A stretch of 64,000 nucleotides of DNA from Symbiodinium natans (lineage: Eukaryota > Sar > Dinophyceae > Suessiales > Symbiodiniaceae): positions 387,001-451,000 of the forward strand of contig CAJNDS010002712.1 of NCBI GenBank assembly GCA_905221605.1, in the 5' to 3' direction. The stretch's first letter is position 1, and the number at the start of each line of letters is the position of its first letter. A program made the position numbers and the translations under genes. Under the pieces are notes generated by a model, which was not told where the DNA came from, searched no databases, and saw nothing but the letters and a program-made list of their open reading frames with translations. Shown here piece by piece: positions 38,651-49,383 of this stretch.

Positions 38651-41404
38651 GTGCGGCCCTTGAGATCTCTGAGTGTTGGCCCATAGCCGATGATGAAACG
38701 TAGCTAGTTCTTCGAGTGGTTCTTGTTGTCCTTGCACAGATGTGCTGCAGGTGGCATATGCACCCTGAAAAGCCGTGCTGTTAAACTTCAAGCGTCAGAG
38801 AGTATAGATGCAGCATAGGCCTGACACCAGGGTTTCTGTTCGGCAGAGTCTGTGAGAAAGACAGGGACGGGTTTCGTGCTTCGGCGAATCTGAAAAGCCA
38901 TGGATATGAAAACAAGGACGGTGCACAGTAGGCCTGCGATTGGGATTAGGAGTTTGGTGAGTTGGGTTCTTGAGTGTGGGGTATTGGTCGAGCTCGGGAT
39001 CTTGGACTCCTTGGAGTATAGTTATTGACATCGGTAAAATCTGAATGAGGGAATGAGGCATCCCAAAAAATCATCCCTGAAACGATCGTACATGGGGGGG
39101 CTGTACCAGAGCTGATTTCCTAACTTTATACTCAAAGCACCTCAAAAAACACCAAGCGAAGAGATCTGGCAGTGGTTGAGGCATAGACTGCAATGCAGAC
39201 CGTCCCGAATGGGCATCTGTGGCGGCCCTGGGATTTGATGTCCACCTTGTGAGCACCACCTGATCCTTTCCTTCTTTTTTTTGTGGGGGTGCAGTTTCAG
39301 GTTAGTCTCTGTTATTCCCGCGGCTGATTGCGACCCCCCTCAGGCTCTCTGAAAGTCTTGGCTTGGCCAAGTCGTTGAAGTAGTTGGGAGGAATCCAAAA
39401 GGTCGCTCATGGAGGGCATTTTTTTCTCGACAGTTCTAGAATCAAGCCCCTGGTCGTTGCCCAGGTGTCCAACGGAATTTTCCTGTGCACTGGGCCCCAG
39501 CGCGTCATGCCTTCGCGGCGTGGCGTGTGGCCGAAGTGTGGGGGAGTGTTCTGGGGCTTTGGGTTTAGGGTTTTGCAGTCTGGCATGCAGCTTCGTGAGT
39601 CGCTGCAAAAGCTCGCCGCGGAATCCCTAAAGAGCGCAGCTGAGCGCCTCAGAGGGCTCATCTCATTCTTTTGTGGCATGGCAGACGTTGTGTGCACCTA
39701 CCCCCAAGGCCTTTCATGTTCGGGAAGGCCGCCTGGATTTAGGGGTTGGGGTTTAGGGTTTAGGGCTTAGGGTTTAGGGTTTAGGGTTTAGGGTTTGGGG
39801 TTTAGGGTTTAAGGTTTAGGGTTTAGGGGTTTAGGGTCTAGGGTTTAGGGTTGCGGGTTTCGGGTTTCGGGTTTCGGATGGTCTCCTTGCATGCTTTGGA
39901 GATGAGTGTGATTTGGTGTAGAGTTTAGAGTTTAGAGGGTGTAAGGGTCTTCCGGGCATCTGCAGCATGCGTGCATTGGGCTCAGGTCCGCTTGGTAAAT
40001 CTTGGAACCAAAGCCTTCCACCCCACAGCCTTCTCAAACCTATAGAACAACCCCATTCCAAGCAACAGACCAGCTTCGAGAACGGAGGGGCCCAGGAACT
40101 CATTTCCCCAAAGGAGCCTCCGTGTGCACTCCCTGCCCTGAAGAAAGGGACCTTGGACTTGTCACAGCCAGTGTATCCCCGCTTGGCCAGCGCGGCCGGG
40201 GCTCGGAGTCTGTAGAAGAAGAGCAGGAAGAAGAGAAAACTTCACCGGCCAAGGGTTGTGCATGTTCAATTTTTGTTTTTGGGGCCTCACAACGGACAGG
40301 ACAGGAGTGGAACAGGGGATGAGCTTGGGCGGAGTTTGATAGGTCCGACTTACTAGGAAAGTGCCAATCCGCGTTGTTTGAAACGGGGGCGCGTGCACTC
40401 GCCGCGAAACCCTGTCGCTACCGAGCAAGGGGGGTGAGGGAGGGGGGGGGAAAGCTGCACCAACCTGCACCCTGCACAGCCTGCACCTCATGTTGCATGT
40501 CTTCGCAGGCACCGTGGTTTGGGCGTCCACATCAGCTTCGTGCGTTCCCTGCAGGGGCGCCTGGCCGGAGGCGTCAGGTTGTCGGTATTTTAGGTTTTCA
40601 GGCATTTTTGGTGTACCTGGTTCGGGCACCAGGTTGGGAGTTTTCCACCACGCGCAGGGGCTCAAAACTTGCATTCCCTTCTTGGGAACGTGGCTCACAG
40701 ATAGTGAGCACAGGTTGGTGCCTTCCAAGGTTGGCAGAAGCATCTCAGGGGTCGAGGGCAGCGACTCCGCCTCCAAAACCCCCCCCAAAGGACGATGGAT
40801 GCCTGGAAGCCAGAGCAGCTCAGGGCCATGGAGTCTGGAAGCCCAGTTGGGTGCGCTGATTTGTGGGCCCACCCATTTTGTTCGGGTACCCACAACTGTA
40901 TGTACCCGGGTGCCATCGTAAGAAGGCTTATAGTAGTTTGGGGAAGATAAGAATATATGTACACTTATACTTCTGAATATGTGTACGTGCCAATGTATAC
41001 ATCTTTCGGCAAAAGCGAGTGTACGTGCGCGATGCATACACGCTGGCATATGTAGTATATGTACCATAAGCATGGCATTAGGGACCAGGGCCCAGGCCCC
41101 GACGCAGAAAGTCCGTCAACGGTGTCAACGCTTTGGATGGAGTTGCGCTTCTCCATGTGTTCGAAGGTAGAAGGTACTTCAAGCACATTCGCTTTCGGGA
41201 CTGGGCAGAGCTTCCGCACCGGTTGTCGACGGACTTCCTGCATAGCTAAGAGATCTTGGCACCTGGTGCCGTAGTGTTCTCTTAGGTGAAAAAGTTCGAA
41301 CCTCAAATGCTCACCACACGCTAATGTAAGCATCTATAAGCCCCAAACCCAGACCACTCCGCTGGAGGTTGGGTGGCAACGAGCTCTTCCGGCACATGTT
41401 GCAG
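38578..41404 (+). CDS. ArfGAP zinc-finger protein (Gcs1/ArfGAP1-like), split into micro-exons
   Basis: The ArfGAP domain, which activates GTP hydrolysis by Arf at Golgi membranes, is rebuilt from + strand exons: 38578-38650 (starts with ATG), 39181-39218, 39465-~39492, 40509-40550, 40791-40832 and 41368-41404. Joined, they read KCIDCNADRPEWASVSNGIF and LCT, then HRGLGVHISFVRSLTMDAW, KPEQLRAME and LGGNELFRHMLQ. This matches the C-x2-C, W-A-S-V, GIFLC, HRGLGVHISFVRS, M-D-W and GGN blocks of the family in order. The small exon giving the second half of the zinc site (C-x-G before HRG) was not found between 39.5 and 40.5 kb. Donors are GT (38651, 39219, 40833), GC (40551) and probably GA (41405); all acceptors are AG|G. 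The rest of the protein was not traced. Confidence 0.85.
38651..39180. other. ArfGAP intron 1
   Basis: Begins GTGCGG and ends GGTTGAG before G. No other signal apart from a weak minus-strand open frame. Confidence 0.5.
39738..39877 (+). repeat. Telomere-like TTTAGGG array
   Basis: About 18 TTTAGGG-type words in near-tandem order, G-strand on +, the opposite orientation to the clusters at 25.6, 33.4 and 45.7 kb. It lies in an ArfGAP intron, near a frame at 39575-39695 reading MQLRESLQKLAAESLKSAAE. Confidence 0.9.
40509..40550 (+). CDS. ArfGAP core exon
   Basis: After TCTTCGCAG, 42 bases read HRGLGVHISFVRS plus CT, ending before GCAGGG (GC donor). The next exon (40791) begins with G, making Leu, then TMDAW. 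HRxLGVHISxVRSL is diagnostic of ArfGAP; its Arg is the catalytic finger region. Confidence 0.88.
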
Positions 41405-41552
41405 GACCTGCAGCCCCACCGACGAGCGGCATGCTTTTGAAAGCTAAAGCCCCGGACGGATCATAATTGTAAACGCTTGCGCGCGCCGCCTCGGCAGCCG
41501 GGCCGGCCCCAGGACAGGAAAGGAGGAAAGAGGGTTTCGCAAAAAAGGCGAA

Positions 41553-41708
41553 GGGGGGGGGTGGGGGGGGAGTGGGGGGGGGGGGCGTGAGGTTGGGGGG
41601 GGGGGTGGGGGGGGGGGGTTGGGGCGGGGGGTTGCGGGGGGGGGGGGGTTGGGGGGGGGGGTGGGGGGGGGGGTTGGGGTGGGGGGGGGGTGGGGGGGGT
41701 GGTGGTTT
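41553..41708 (+). repeat. G-run island, possible G-quadruplex array
   Basis: About 155 bases of G runs (6-12 G) separated by single or double T, with an occasional A, C or GT. More than a dozen runs of at least four G make repeated quadruplexes likely on the + strand. The long open frames over it on both strands are artefacts of composition. Confidence 0.95.
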
Positions 41709-42534
41709 TTGAGGCACTCCCCGTGTAGGAGCCACCGACAGGCGGGACCCTCCACGGCATCGGTTTGCAGCTCCTCCAAGCGGTTGGGGGGGGTCCCACG
41801 CGGGGGGGGTGCGTCAAAAAATTTGGCATGGGGGGGATCCGGGTCTGCTTGTTCCAGACGCTTCTCGGCAGGAATCGGTAAGATTCGTACTGTAGTAGCC
41901 GTAATCACCATGATAGTAATTCTCATAAGTCATAAGCAAAGATAGAAACAATCATCAACAGGACCATCAGGGCACACAGAGACACACATGTACGGTAACC
42001 ATGACATGCCCTGTGGCCGACATCACCGCTCAATGCCTGTCAGGAGAACGGCCTGCTGGGTGCTTCCCCCATTGGCGTGTTGTGCAGGCTCTAGAGCTCT
42101 AGAGGTTTCATGTCGCTGTCTCCAATGCCTGGAGCATATCTGCACGTCCGATGTTTGCTTGAATTGCAGCACTGGGCCCAACGTAGAGTAGGGCTGACGA
42201 CCTTGGCAACCCCCGCAACCATCGACATGCACCCAGCACATGAGCCCTGATGATGCTCACCACTGTTGCAAATAGTTTCAGGGCTAGTTTGTTCGAGTCC
42301 CTACCCCTCTGAACCCGTACCAGTGCACAAAACCGCAAAGCCACGCCGAGCCCGACCTTGCGTGCTGCGACTGGCAGGGGTCTGCACGCTGTTGTGCTGC
42401 GGAGGGCCCCTTCGGCAATGCAGCTGCGATGGCCCCTCACGAAGATGAGTGCTTGTCTACGCCTCTCAGATGAAGCTCTCGGAATCATCTTCACGATAAA
42501 TGCATACAGAAGCCCGAAACTGAGGCTACGTCGG
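41709..42534. other. Spacer, no supported gene
   Basis: No clear exon between the G-run island and the palindromic satellite. It may be a later ArfGAP intron. Confidence 0.4.
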
Positions 42535-43062
42535 ACCTATGGGTAGGTCTACCCTAGGCCTACGGGTAGCCTGTGTACAGGCCTACGTAGGGCTACGCGA
42601 GGCTACTTATAGGCCTATCCGTAGGCCTGCGGGTAGGCTGCCGGTAGGCCTACCCGTAGGCCAACGGGTAGGCTACAGGCAGGCCTACCCGTAGGCCTAC
42701 GGGTAGGCTACCGGTAGGCCTACCCGTAGGCCTACGGGTAGGCTACAGGCAGGCCTACCCGTAGGTAGGCTACCGGTAGGCCTACCCGTAGGCCTACGGG
42801 TAGGCTACAGGCAGGCCTACCCGTAGGCCTCTGGTTAGGCTTCAGGTAGGCCTACCGGTAGGCCTACGGACAGGCTGCAGGCAAGCCTACCCGTAGGGCT
42901 TTTGGTAGGCTACCGACACCCTACGGTAGGCCTACCGCAGGGATAACGGGTAGGCCTACCGGTAGCCTACCCATAGGCCTGCGGGTAGGCCTGCCGGTAG
43001 CCTACCCGTAGGCCTACGGATAGGCCTGCCGGCAGCCTACCCGTAGGCCTCCGGGTAGGCGA
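42535..43062. repeat. Palindromic satellite built on GTAGGCCTAC
   Basis: About 520 bases made of CCTACCCGTAGG joined to its own reverse complement, with spacers GCTACAGGCAGG and GCTACCGGTAGG. The higher-order period is about 58-62 bases in the cleanest part (42.64-42.82 kb); outer copies are degenerate. Every unit is self-complementary, so the array could form serial hairpins or cruciforms. The flanks show no element-like ends. Confidence 0.92.
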
Positions 43063-43407
43063 TAAATGGGCCGATCAGCCTGACCGGTTTGCCTTGTTGA
43101 GGTTCATCCCACCTGCGAGGGCGCTCTCTGCGCAGCAGTACCGGCACCTGGTAACGAGCCAGGGCTGTGAACCTGGTGGGGAGGTCTGCAGTAGGGTTTA
43201 AGGAGAAGCAGGGGTGGGGGGGTTGATCTTCAAAGTGCACGTACCGGCCACTTGCTGTTCAGCGGCACACATGGCCAGAGCCGGGCATCAGCTGCCTAGG
43301 AAGGTCTACCAGGAGAAGAACCCCAGCATGCCCCCTGGATCGCAACAACTCGGGCGCTTGCAGTAGTCATGATGGGGCTGAGGGGCTGAGGGGCGGATGC
43401 ACGAGAA
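43063..43407. other. Spacer, no supported gene
   Basis: Short non-coding stretch. Nothing recognised. Confidence 0.4.
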
Positions 43408-43494
43408 ATGGCTTCGAACTTCTTCAGCTATTCGGCCTCCCCACAGAGGCTGGGCGACCTTGCCTTCATCTTCACAAAGTACGAGGGCCGTGAG
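43408..43494 (+). CDS. Exon of a KYxGREEELF-type repeat protein
   Basis: The frame reads MASNFFSYSASPQRLGDLAF, then IFTKYEGRE, ending before GAG|GCAGGG (GC donor). Joined to the exon at 43710 it gives KYEGREEELFSQVCFKYG, a module (K-Y-x-G-R-E-E-x-L-F ... K-Y-G) that I know from many dinoflagellate and kinetoplastid coiled-coil or cytoskeletal proteins. The ATG at 43408 could be a start, or the exon could begin after CACAGAG at 43447. Confidence 0.5.
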
Positions 43495-43709
43495 GCAGGG
43501 GTTTCCCGCAACCTCCCGCACTTCCGGGGAGAGTATTTCGGGATCTTGAGGAATAGTTGGTGTCGAGCCTTGGGCATCCTTCGCGCCAGAGAACTTTACT
43601 TCGTTTGGCAGTTGGTAGTTCTCGGGGTAGGAGAGCCATATCTCTAAGCTAGGCCCTCAAACCCTGAGCCCAAAACCTTGCGTGACCAGTGTATCTAGTC
43701 GTCCAACAG

Positions 43710-43770
43710 GAGGAGCTCTTCTCCCAAGTGTGCTTCAAGTATGGCGCTGATGGTGCGGAGCTGACGGCCG
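43710..43770 (+). CDS. Second exon of the KYxGREEELF-type protein
   Basis: After GTCCAACAG, EELFSQVCFKYGADGAELTA follows in phase 0 with the exon at 43408. The 3' border is not clear. The module pattern across the join supports both exons. Confidence 0.5.
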
Positions 43771-44221
43771 GCGAGCCGAGCCAGGCGACCAAACTTTTGA
43801 CAGCCAAACATCAAGGTCACAGGGTTACAGGACCTTGGGTTTTGCCGGTTCGATAACAAGGATTCAGGCTTTAGCGGTTAAGGTTCTTGAGTAGAGTGTG
43901 GAGAGTTGAGGACTTTGGGTTGGGCAAAGTGTGCACGGCTTTGGGGTTCGCATAAGCCCATGCTCAAAGGAGGCCCCCTTGCCCCCTACTGCCAGAAACA
44001 TTTCAAAGCTGTAGCTGTAGGGACCTTACCGTTCCTTAACCGACGCTCATCGGACCTCTGGGGGGTCAGGCTTGAGGGTTCAGGATTCGGAGGTTTCTGG
44101 TGCATGGAATCCTTTTGACGAAGGCTTATCCGGCTTATCCGAGCTGCGGGCGGTGAAGCCCTACATGTATGCGCGAAGCCCTAAGCTCCATCCTTGCGGC
44201 ATGGATGCAAGATTAGGCCTC

Positions 44222-44247
44222 CGTGTGTGTGTGTGTGTGTGTGTGTG
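44222..44247 (+). repeat. GT dinucleotide microsatellite
   Basis: About 12-13 GT units, 28 bases before the exon at 44275. Confidence 0.95.
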
Positions 44248-44274
44248 GAAAGAAACCAATAGCATCGAGAACAG

Positions 44275-44322
44275 GCTGAGCTCCAAGAGGACGAGCTGCT
44301 GGATGCCATCATCCAGCTCGAG
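44275..44322 (+). CDS. 16-codon exon of an unidentified acidic helical protein
   Basis: GAGAACAG|G and CTCGAG|GTGGGG enclose AELQEDELLDAIIQLE in phase 0/0. Acidic amphipathic helix; probably part of the 43.4-47-kb gene or genes. No family recognised. Confidence 0.45.
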
Positions 44323-46319
44323 GTGGGGGCTTCCACTGTTCCGGGTATCATGGTATTCCTCTTGTGTTTGGATTCCCACAATCGGGATCATGATGCATTT
44401 TGGGTACGCGAAAAAATGCCCCGACTTTAGGAAATACCCAGGTGGGGCTCGTTATTTGAGGTTCCTTTTCAGTGCCCGAAACGCTGTGTACCCTTAACCT
44501 TAAACCCGCAGGCATCTAGACAGCGACCTCAAGAGCCTTGCCCTCCTTGTGCGAGAGTGAGCCACGAAACCCTCACCCAGGCTGCTTTGTGCCAGCTTCA
44601 ACCCCAAGCCCTGACACGTGGGCCCTTCTGTAACACCGATGACGAGTTCCGAATCTGTAGTGTCTAACGTTGTTCCAGCAGAAAAATCCTTCGACCCGAA
44701 ATTCTAAACCCCAAGAAAGCCCACATGGCAGCTGTGCGGGAGTGAAAAGAAGCACCACTGAATCATTGCCAGGCCGAAGTCGAACGTCGGTCTTGGCTCG
44801 TTCGCCGCAAGCGTGAGGAGGTTCTTGTTGCCTCGCTTTTTTGGGTTTAGGATCAAGGGACAAGGGTTCAAAAAGCATGTCCTCGGCCTGCCTGTGTAGG
44901 CCTGAAGGCCATCAGACCGTCCTTTTTGTCATCATCCCCCCATGCACAGGGAACGGATTGAAGGCAAGCACTGTGAATCAGAGCGTTGGCAAGGGCATTC
45001 TAAGCCTTTGGCCGCCGACTCCCTAGAACAGGTCAGAAGTATCTTTCTGACGCATTCTGTCTAGGCCAAGGAGCTCGTTCTTCTCATCAGCTTGGGCCAG
45101 GACGCCGGCCTTTATAGGCTCAACCCTAAGCCCAGCCTGAAACTCAAGGGCTGGACCTCAATTCCTCGAGATATGCACTTCCTTCCACGAAAAGCCCCCG
45201 CAGTTTGACTCACTTCAACTAGGCGGGTGGTTCGGCTGCACGTCCTCAATCCCCAGCCGTCAAATTGCCCGGTGGCTCCAATCATTCAGCCATTTAGCCG
45301 GCAGCCTATCTGTCACTCCTTTGCCTCCATCATCTGAATTCTCCAAGCCAGTGTCGGGGTTAGGGTTGAAGGGTTAGGACTTCACATCTCCTTCGTGAAG
45401 GGTGACTTCACAAACTCTGGACCTCGGGAGCCTTCTCAAGGCGACCTGCTTGTGAGCAGGCCACCAGCGCGGCACATGAAGGCTGAGGGCCAGGAAAACC
45501 AAATCCCAAACCCGCGGCGCATAAGCTCCCGAAGCCCCCTAAAGCAGGGTTTGCATCCAGCTTACATCGACTTCTTGAAGGGACGTGGCCCACCACTCGG
45601 CGAGCAGTCTACCCTAAGGACCCCAGAAAAGTCCTACTGTACTAAACGCTAAACCGTAAACCCATGCAGGAGGGAGAGAAAAACCCTAAACTCTGCACCC
45701 TGAGCCCCTAGTCCGATTAAGCCCTAAACCTTAAACCCAAACCCTAAACCCTAAACCCTAAACCCTCAACCCTAAACCCTAAACCGCTTGCGAAACGGGT
45801 GGGTAAAAACCCTAAACCCTAAAACCTAAACCCTAAACCCTAAACCCTAAACCCTAAACCCTAAACCCTAAGCCTGCCAGGAGCGGCGGCGCTGCCATGG
45901 ATGCGACCTCGGGCTCTGCCGCTCCCAGCGCTTGGTGCGGAGCGCTGGGGAGGCAGAACCTGAAACTCCCAGTACTGAATAGTACTGAAGGGTTTGGGGT
46001 TTGGGGTTTAGGGTTTAGCAGTCATCAAGTCCGGTTCCAAAAAGGCTTCAGGGTTGTAGGTTTAGGTTGAACCCCGAAGCCCCCAAGTCATCCCGAATCC
46101 TACACAAAAGGCCGACGACATACTTCCCTGCAAAGCTTAGTTCGGCCAGGCAAGGGAGACGCAAAAAATGTTTCGCCTTCAACCCAAATCAGAAAGTGAC
46201 CAATGGGGCTTTGGGTGTTCAGGGTTGCTTACTCTAAAGCAGGTCTGGTCCCTAACCGAAACGCCACCAGTCCCCGCAAGCCTTGCAGCCTGTATGAGAT
46301 CTCGCGCTTTTGCTCGCAG
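44323..46319. other. Spacer with telomere-like array
   Basis: No convincing exon. A frame at 45395-45640 is open but Pro/Arg-rich. The CCCTAAA array lies at 45716-45873. Confidence 0.45.
45716..45873 (-). repeat. Telomere-like CCCTAAA array, near-tandem
   Basis: About 19 CCCTAAA units, many perfectly tandem, interrupted once near 45784-45808 by CCGCTTGCGAAACGGGTGGG. Confidence 0.92.
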
Positions 46320-46409
46320 GTCTGCTGGGCCGTCGCCGAGGAGCAGCGCTGCGCCGCGGAGGAGGCTGCCTGCTCACCGTCCTTCCAGAACGATGCGCTG
46401 GAGGCCGAG
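46320..46409 (+). CDS. 30-codon exon of an unidentified protein
   Basis: TGCTCGCAG|G and GCCGAG|GTTTGG enclose VCWAVAEEQRCAAEEAACSP, then SFQNDALEAE, phase 0/0. Three spaced Cys suggest disulfides or metal binding. Probably the same gene as the exons at 46661 and 46937. Confidence 0.5.
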
Positions 46410-46660
46410 GTTTGGAATCCACAAATTGTTTTGGTTTTGGACTAAGGACCTCTGCTGGCGATCATTGGGTGTTTAGGGTTTACAGGAGTTCTTAATGAAT
46501 TTAAAGCCGCCGTTCAGATAAACAGACACTCAGGGGTCACCTCGGACGCACAAGGGGTAGACTTCTTCTGGAGGTGTTTGGTTGAGTCATGGCTTGCTCC
46601 TTAGCGCTTCGGGATCGGAGATTGGTATGACGAGTTGCTTCACTTCAGCCCCTGCTGGAG

Positions 46661-46729
46661 GAGGACCTGCGGCGGGGCCGTCAATGGCTTCTTCGCGAGC
46701 TGCGCGCCATCATCCTCATCGTGGTTCAG
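46661..46729 (+). CDS. 23-codon exon: charged segment plus hydrophobic helix
   Basis: CTGGAG|G and GGTTCAG|GTGGCT enclose EDLRRGRQWLLRELRAIILI and VVQ, phase 0/0. The end looks like the start of a membrane helix with positive residues before it. No family recognised. Confidence 0.5.
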
Positions 46730-46936
46730 GTGGCTTTTCTGCTGCACTCCGTGCCTTCTTTGAGACTGTTGCTGCTGTGCAGTTCTTGAGGTCGCACTGT
46801 AGCACGCGCTTATTTAACGATTGGACCTGCCATCTCATTTGCTAGGGTGGCATGTCGCAGCAGTGGCTGCTCACACCAGCGCCAGAGTGAAATGAAGCTG
46901 TTCGGGTTGTGACGCCAATTTGCAGAACCTTGCAAG

Positions 46937-46993
46937 GAGGACCCCCGCTTCGCCGAGCTGGCGCACTACCTTGCGGGGGAAGAGGGCCTGCAG
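46937..46993 (+). CDS. Exon candidate following the 46.3-46.7-kb exons
   Basis: After CTTGCAAG|G the frame reads EDPRFAELAHYLAGEEGLQ. The 3' border is uncertain; TAA follows two codons later, so a donor lies within GGGGAAGAGGGCCTGCAG. Confidence 0.4.
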
Positions 46994-49313
46994 ATCTAAA
47001 GGCTTGCGGCTTGTGGGCCTTAATCAGGGACTTGGGAAGTTCGGGGTTTCAGGTAAAAAGCTCCAGAGTCAGACCGGCAGACGCTAAGAACTGCAGAGCC
47101 ATGTGGCAGGCTGAAGGGGGGGTTGCGTGGGGATGCTGCCGAATGGTACGCCCCTGGAATCTGCCGGCTGGTGCCGAGAAAGTTGATGCAGTTCCGTTCC
47201 GTCAGGTTAATTCTGATATCTTGAAACGACTTGCCAAGCGCCTATGACAAGCAGTATTCTGACAAAGGTGTTGCAGCGCCCTGAACTCTAAACTCGAAAC
47301 TCTAAGCTCCAAACTCCAAACCTTGAGCCCTGAACCCGCGTGGCAAAAAAACTCTGAACCCGAAGCCAAATCAAGCCTCGGAATGCCTTTCGAAGCACCG
47401 GCTGTTCACCTTGCGCAATGGAGACGCGACGCGTGGGCAAAGTCCGAGTGGAGGTTTGCAGCTGGGTAAACTTTGGGGTTCAGAGATTGATGCCAATGTA
47501 GGCGCCTATTTTGCATTGGAAGAGGTCTCTTCGGAATAATGATACAGGGATTGTAAGTGGTTGATGCAGGTAGACACTCCAACGCCCAGGTGAGAACCAT
47601 CGTCTGACATGGCCTAAACCGTAAATCAGAAGTGATGCTTGCGGAGTGCCACCTCCGTAGTGGAGTGCGGGGGAGGCAAACAAAGCCCCAACCCTAGGCT
47701 CAAAGTCTGCAAAGTGATCCTCTTTAAATCCAAGGCGCCGGAACGATTCAGCCCCAAACCCTCATGGTCGAGTCCCAAGTCTTACATGACATGCAAGACT
47801 GCGCGCACTTTTGGGCCAAGCAAGGCGAGAACCGTAGATCCAGCTCGAGGTACGTGGACACACCTGTTTTCTGAGATCCTGAGACCAGGGATTTAGGGTT
47901 TGAGAAGGTGGATGCCCAACCCGGATTTAATATCCACGAGCTACCTGGGTTCCAGACACGGTACAGCTGAGCAGTGAGCACTGGACTGGCACATCTGCTT
48001 GCTACGCCTTTTTGGGCGATCAGGCAGGAAAGGTTCCGGGCTTGCGAGAGTCCTCAAGGGTTGCGGGTCAGCTAAAGTTAAAGACTGGTTGTTTGTTGTG
48101 CTGCCCCCCGTGTCACGAAGCCTGGCCTGTGTTGTCCACGAGAGAGAGTTGAAGCCCACGCCCAGTGCATCTAGAATGCGCGCCGTGACCCCAGTGCAAC
48201 ACCACTTCGTGGAGGTTCCGGCGACCGCCATGCTTGCCGCGATGACGGGCGCCAGTCTCATGTCTTACCAGCTCCTTACCAGGGTGGTTGCAATTTAGGT
48301 ACTATATGGGGTGATGCTTGCAGTGTGCGGGGAGATTTTCTGCTTAGCGGGCTTCCTTGCAAAGCATTCTCTCAACGTGTCTTTGCCACTATTGTGGACG
48401 GCCCTCCAGCTCCAACGCAGTTAGCCTGTCATTTTTTCGATATCTGTGTCCGTCCAATTTTGGCTGAAACCTGAGAACTTGTTCAGCATTGGCAGCGCCC
48501 TACAGGCAACGAACGGACGCACATGCAATCTGTCATGCTTGATCAGCCGACTAGGCAAGAATTACCCCAATTCCAAACCCCACGAAGTCTGGGAGAAACC
48601 CTATAAACCCTACCCCAAACCGTAAACTGCGAAACCGTGAACCCGTAAAACCCTAAAATCATGAACCCCACAAAGGCCGGAAGCGCGGGATGTTTGAAGA
48701 ACCCGACTTTCTGGCGAAGCGCCAGTGTGTCCGGCCCCATACCTGCACATGGGCAGTTCTGCCATTTTTTGGTCCCCTTGTGGAATGCGCCACAAGGCCC
48801 CGCAGTATAATCAGAACCCCCAAAAGAGACGATAGTTCAGAGATATGGTTACATGGCGGTTAGGATCCCCCTGTTGTGGATCTGCCTCGTTGTTGATTTT
48901 TTCAAGAGGCCCTATCGAAATTGTACATGATACTTATGATTCTTTGTGATGCTGCTTGCGGGTGCACGGTTACGGTCTACACGGCAGCACGCAGGGGACA
49001 CCTTTTCGGGGAAAAAACGCCTGGTCTGTGGATCAGGGATCAGTGTCCCTGCAGTTGACATGCTGACTGAGCCACGGCAAAAATGCGAGACCTGGCGAGG
49101 CCATAGCTATTCCCTTGTCCGAAGCATTGTGCATGTCACTTGCCCGTCGGCAAGTCCCAAGGAATCCGGAATACCAGCACCTTGGCTGTCAACAGCCAGG
49201 AAGTATCTACAATTTCAAAGTGTTGGATGGTCTGGGGCTTTCTTCTTGAGGTCTGCAAAGAATTGAATGTCGAATTCTTGCGGTGAGTTTGAAGTGAGAA
49301 GTGGCACTCTTAG
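46994..49313. other. Long spacer; a coding-like end at 48.15-48.30 kb
   Basis: No supported gene. At 48174-48297 the + frame reads MRAVTPVQHHFVEVPATAML, then AAMTGASLMSYQLLTRVVAI and TAG, but the minus strand is equally open there, so strand is undecided. Confidence 0.3.
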
Positions 49314-49383
49314 GGCGGCTTTCCAGATGTTCGATCGCGACCTCAGTGGGACGATCGACATTCAGGAGTTCAACGAAGTGCAA
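49314..49383 (+). CDS. EF-hand exon (calcium-binding protein)
   Basis: Between CACTCTTAG|G and GTGCAA|GTGGAT lie 70 bases reading AAFQMFDRDLSGTIDIQEF, then NEVQ. D-x-D-x-S-G-T-I-D-x-x-E fills positions 1, 3, 5, 7, 9 and 12 of a canonical EF loop, and AFQMFD is the usual entering helix. Only one EF-hand is visible; partner exons were not found, so calmodulin-like protein, kinase or channel cannot be told apart. Confidence 0.65.

Noticed and set aside
41334-41945. Pro-rich and Gly-rich frames over the G-run island
   Set aside because: Composition artefact of G/C homopolymers.
42535-43062. Regularly spaced palindromes as a CRISPR array
   Set aside because: Spacers are themselves repeats of the same motif, and the context is eukaryotic.
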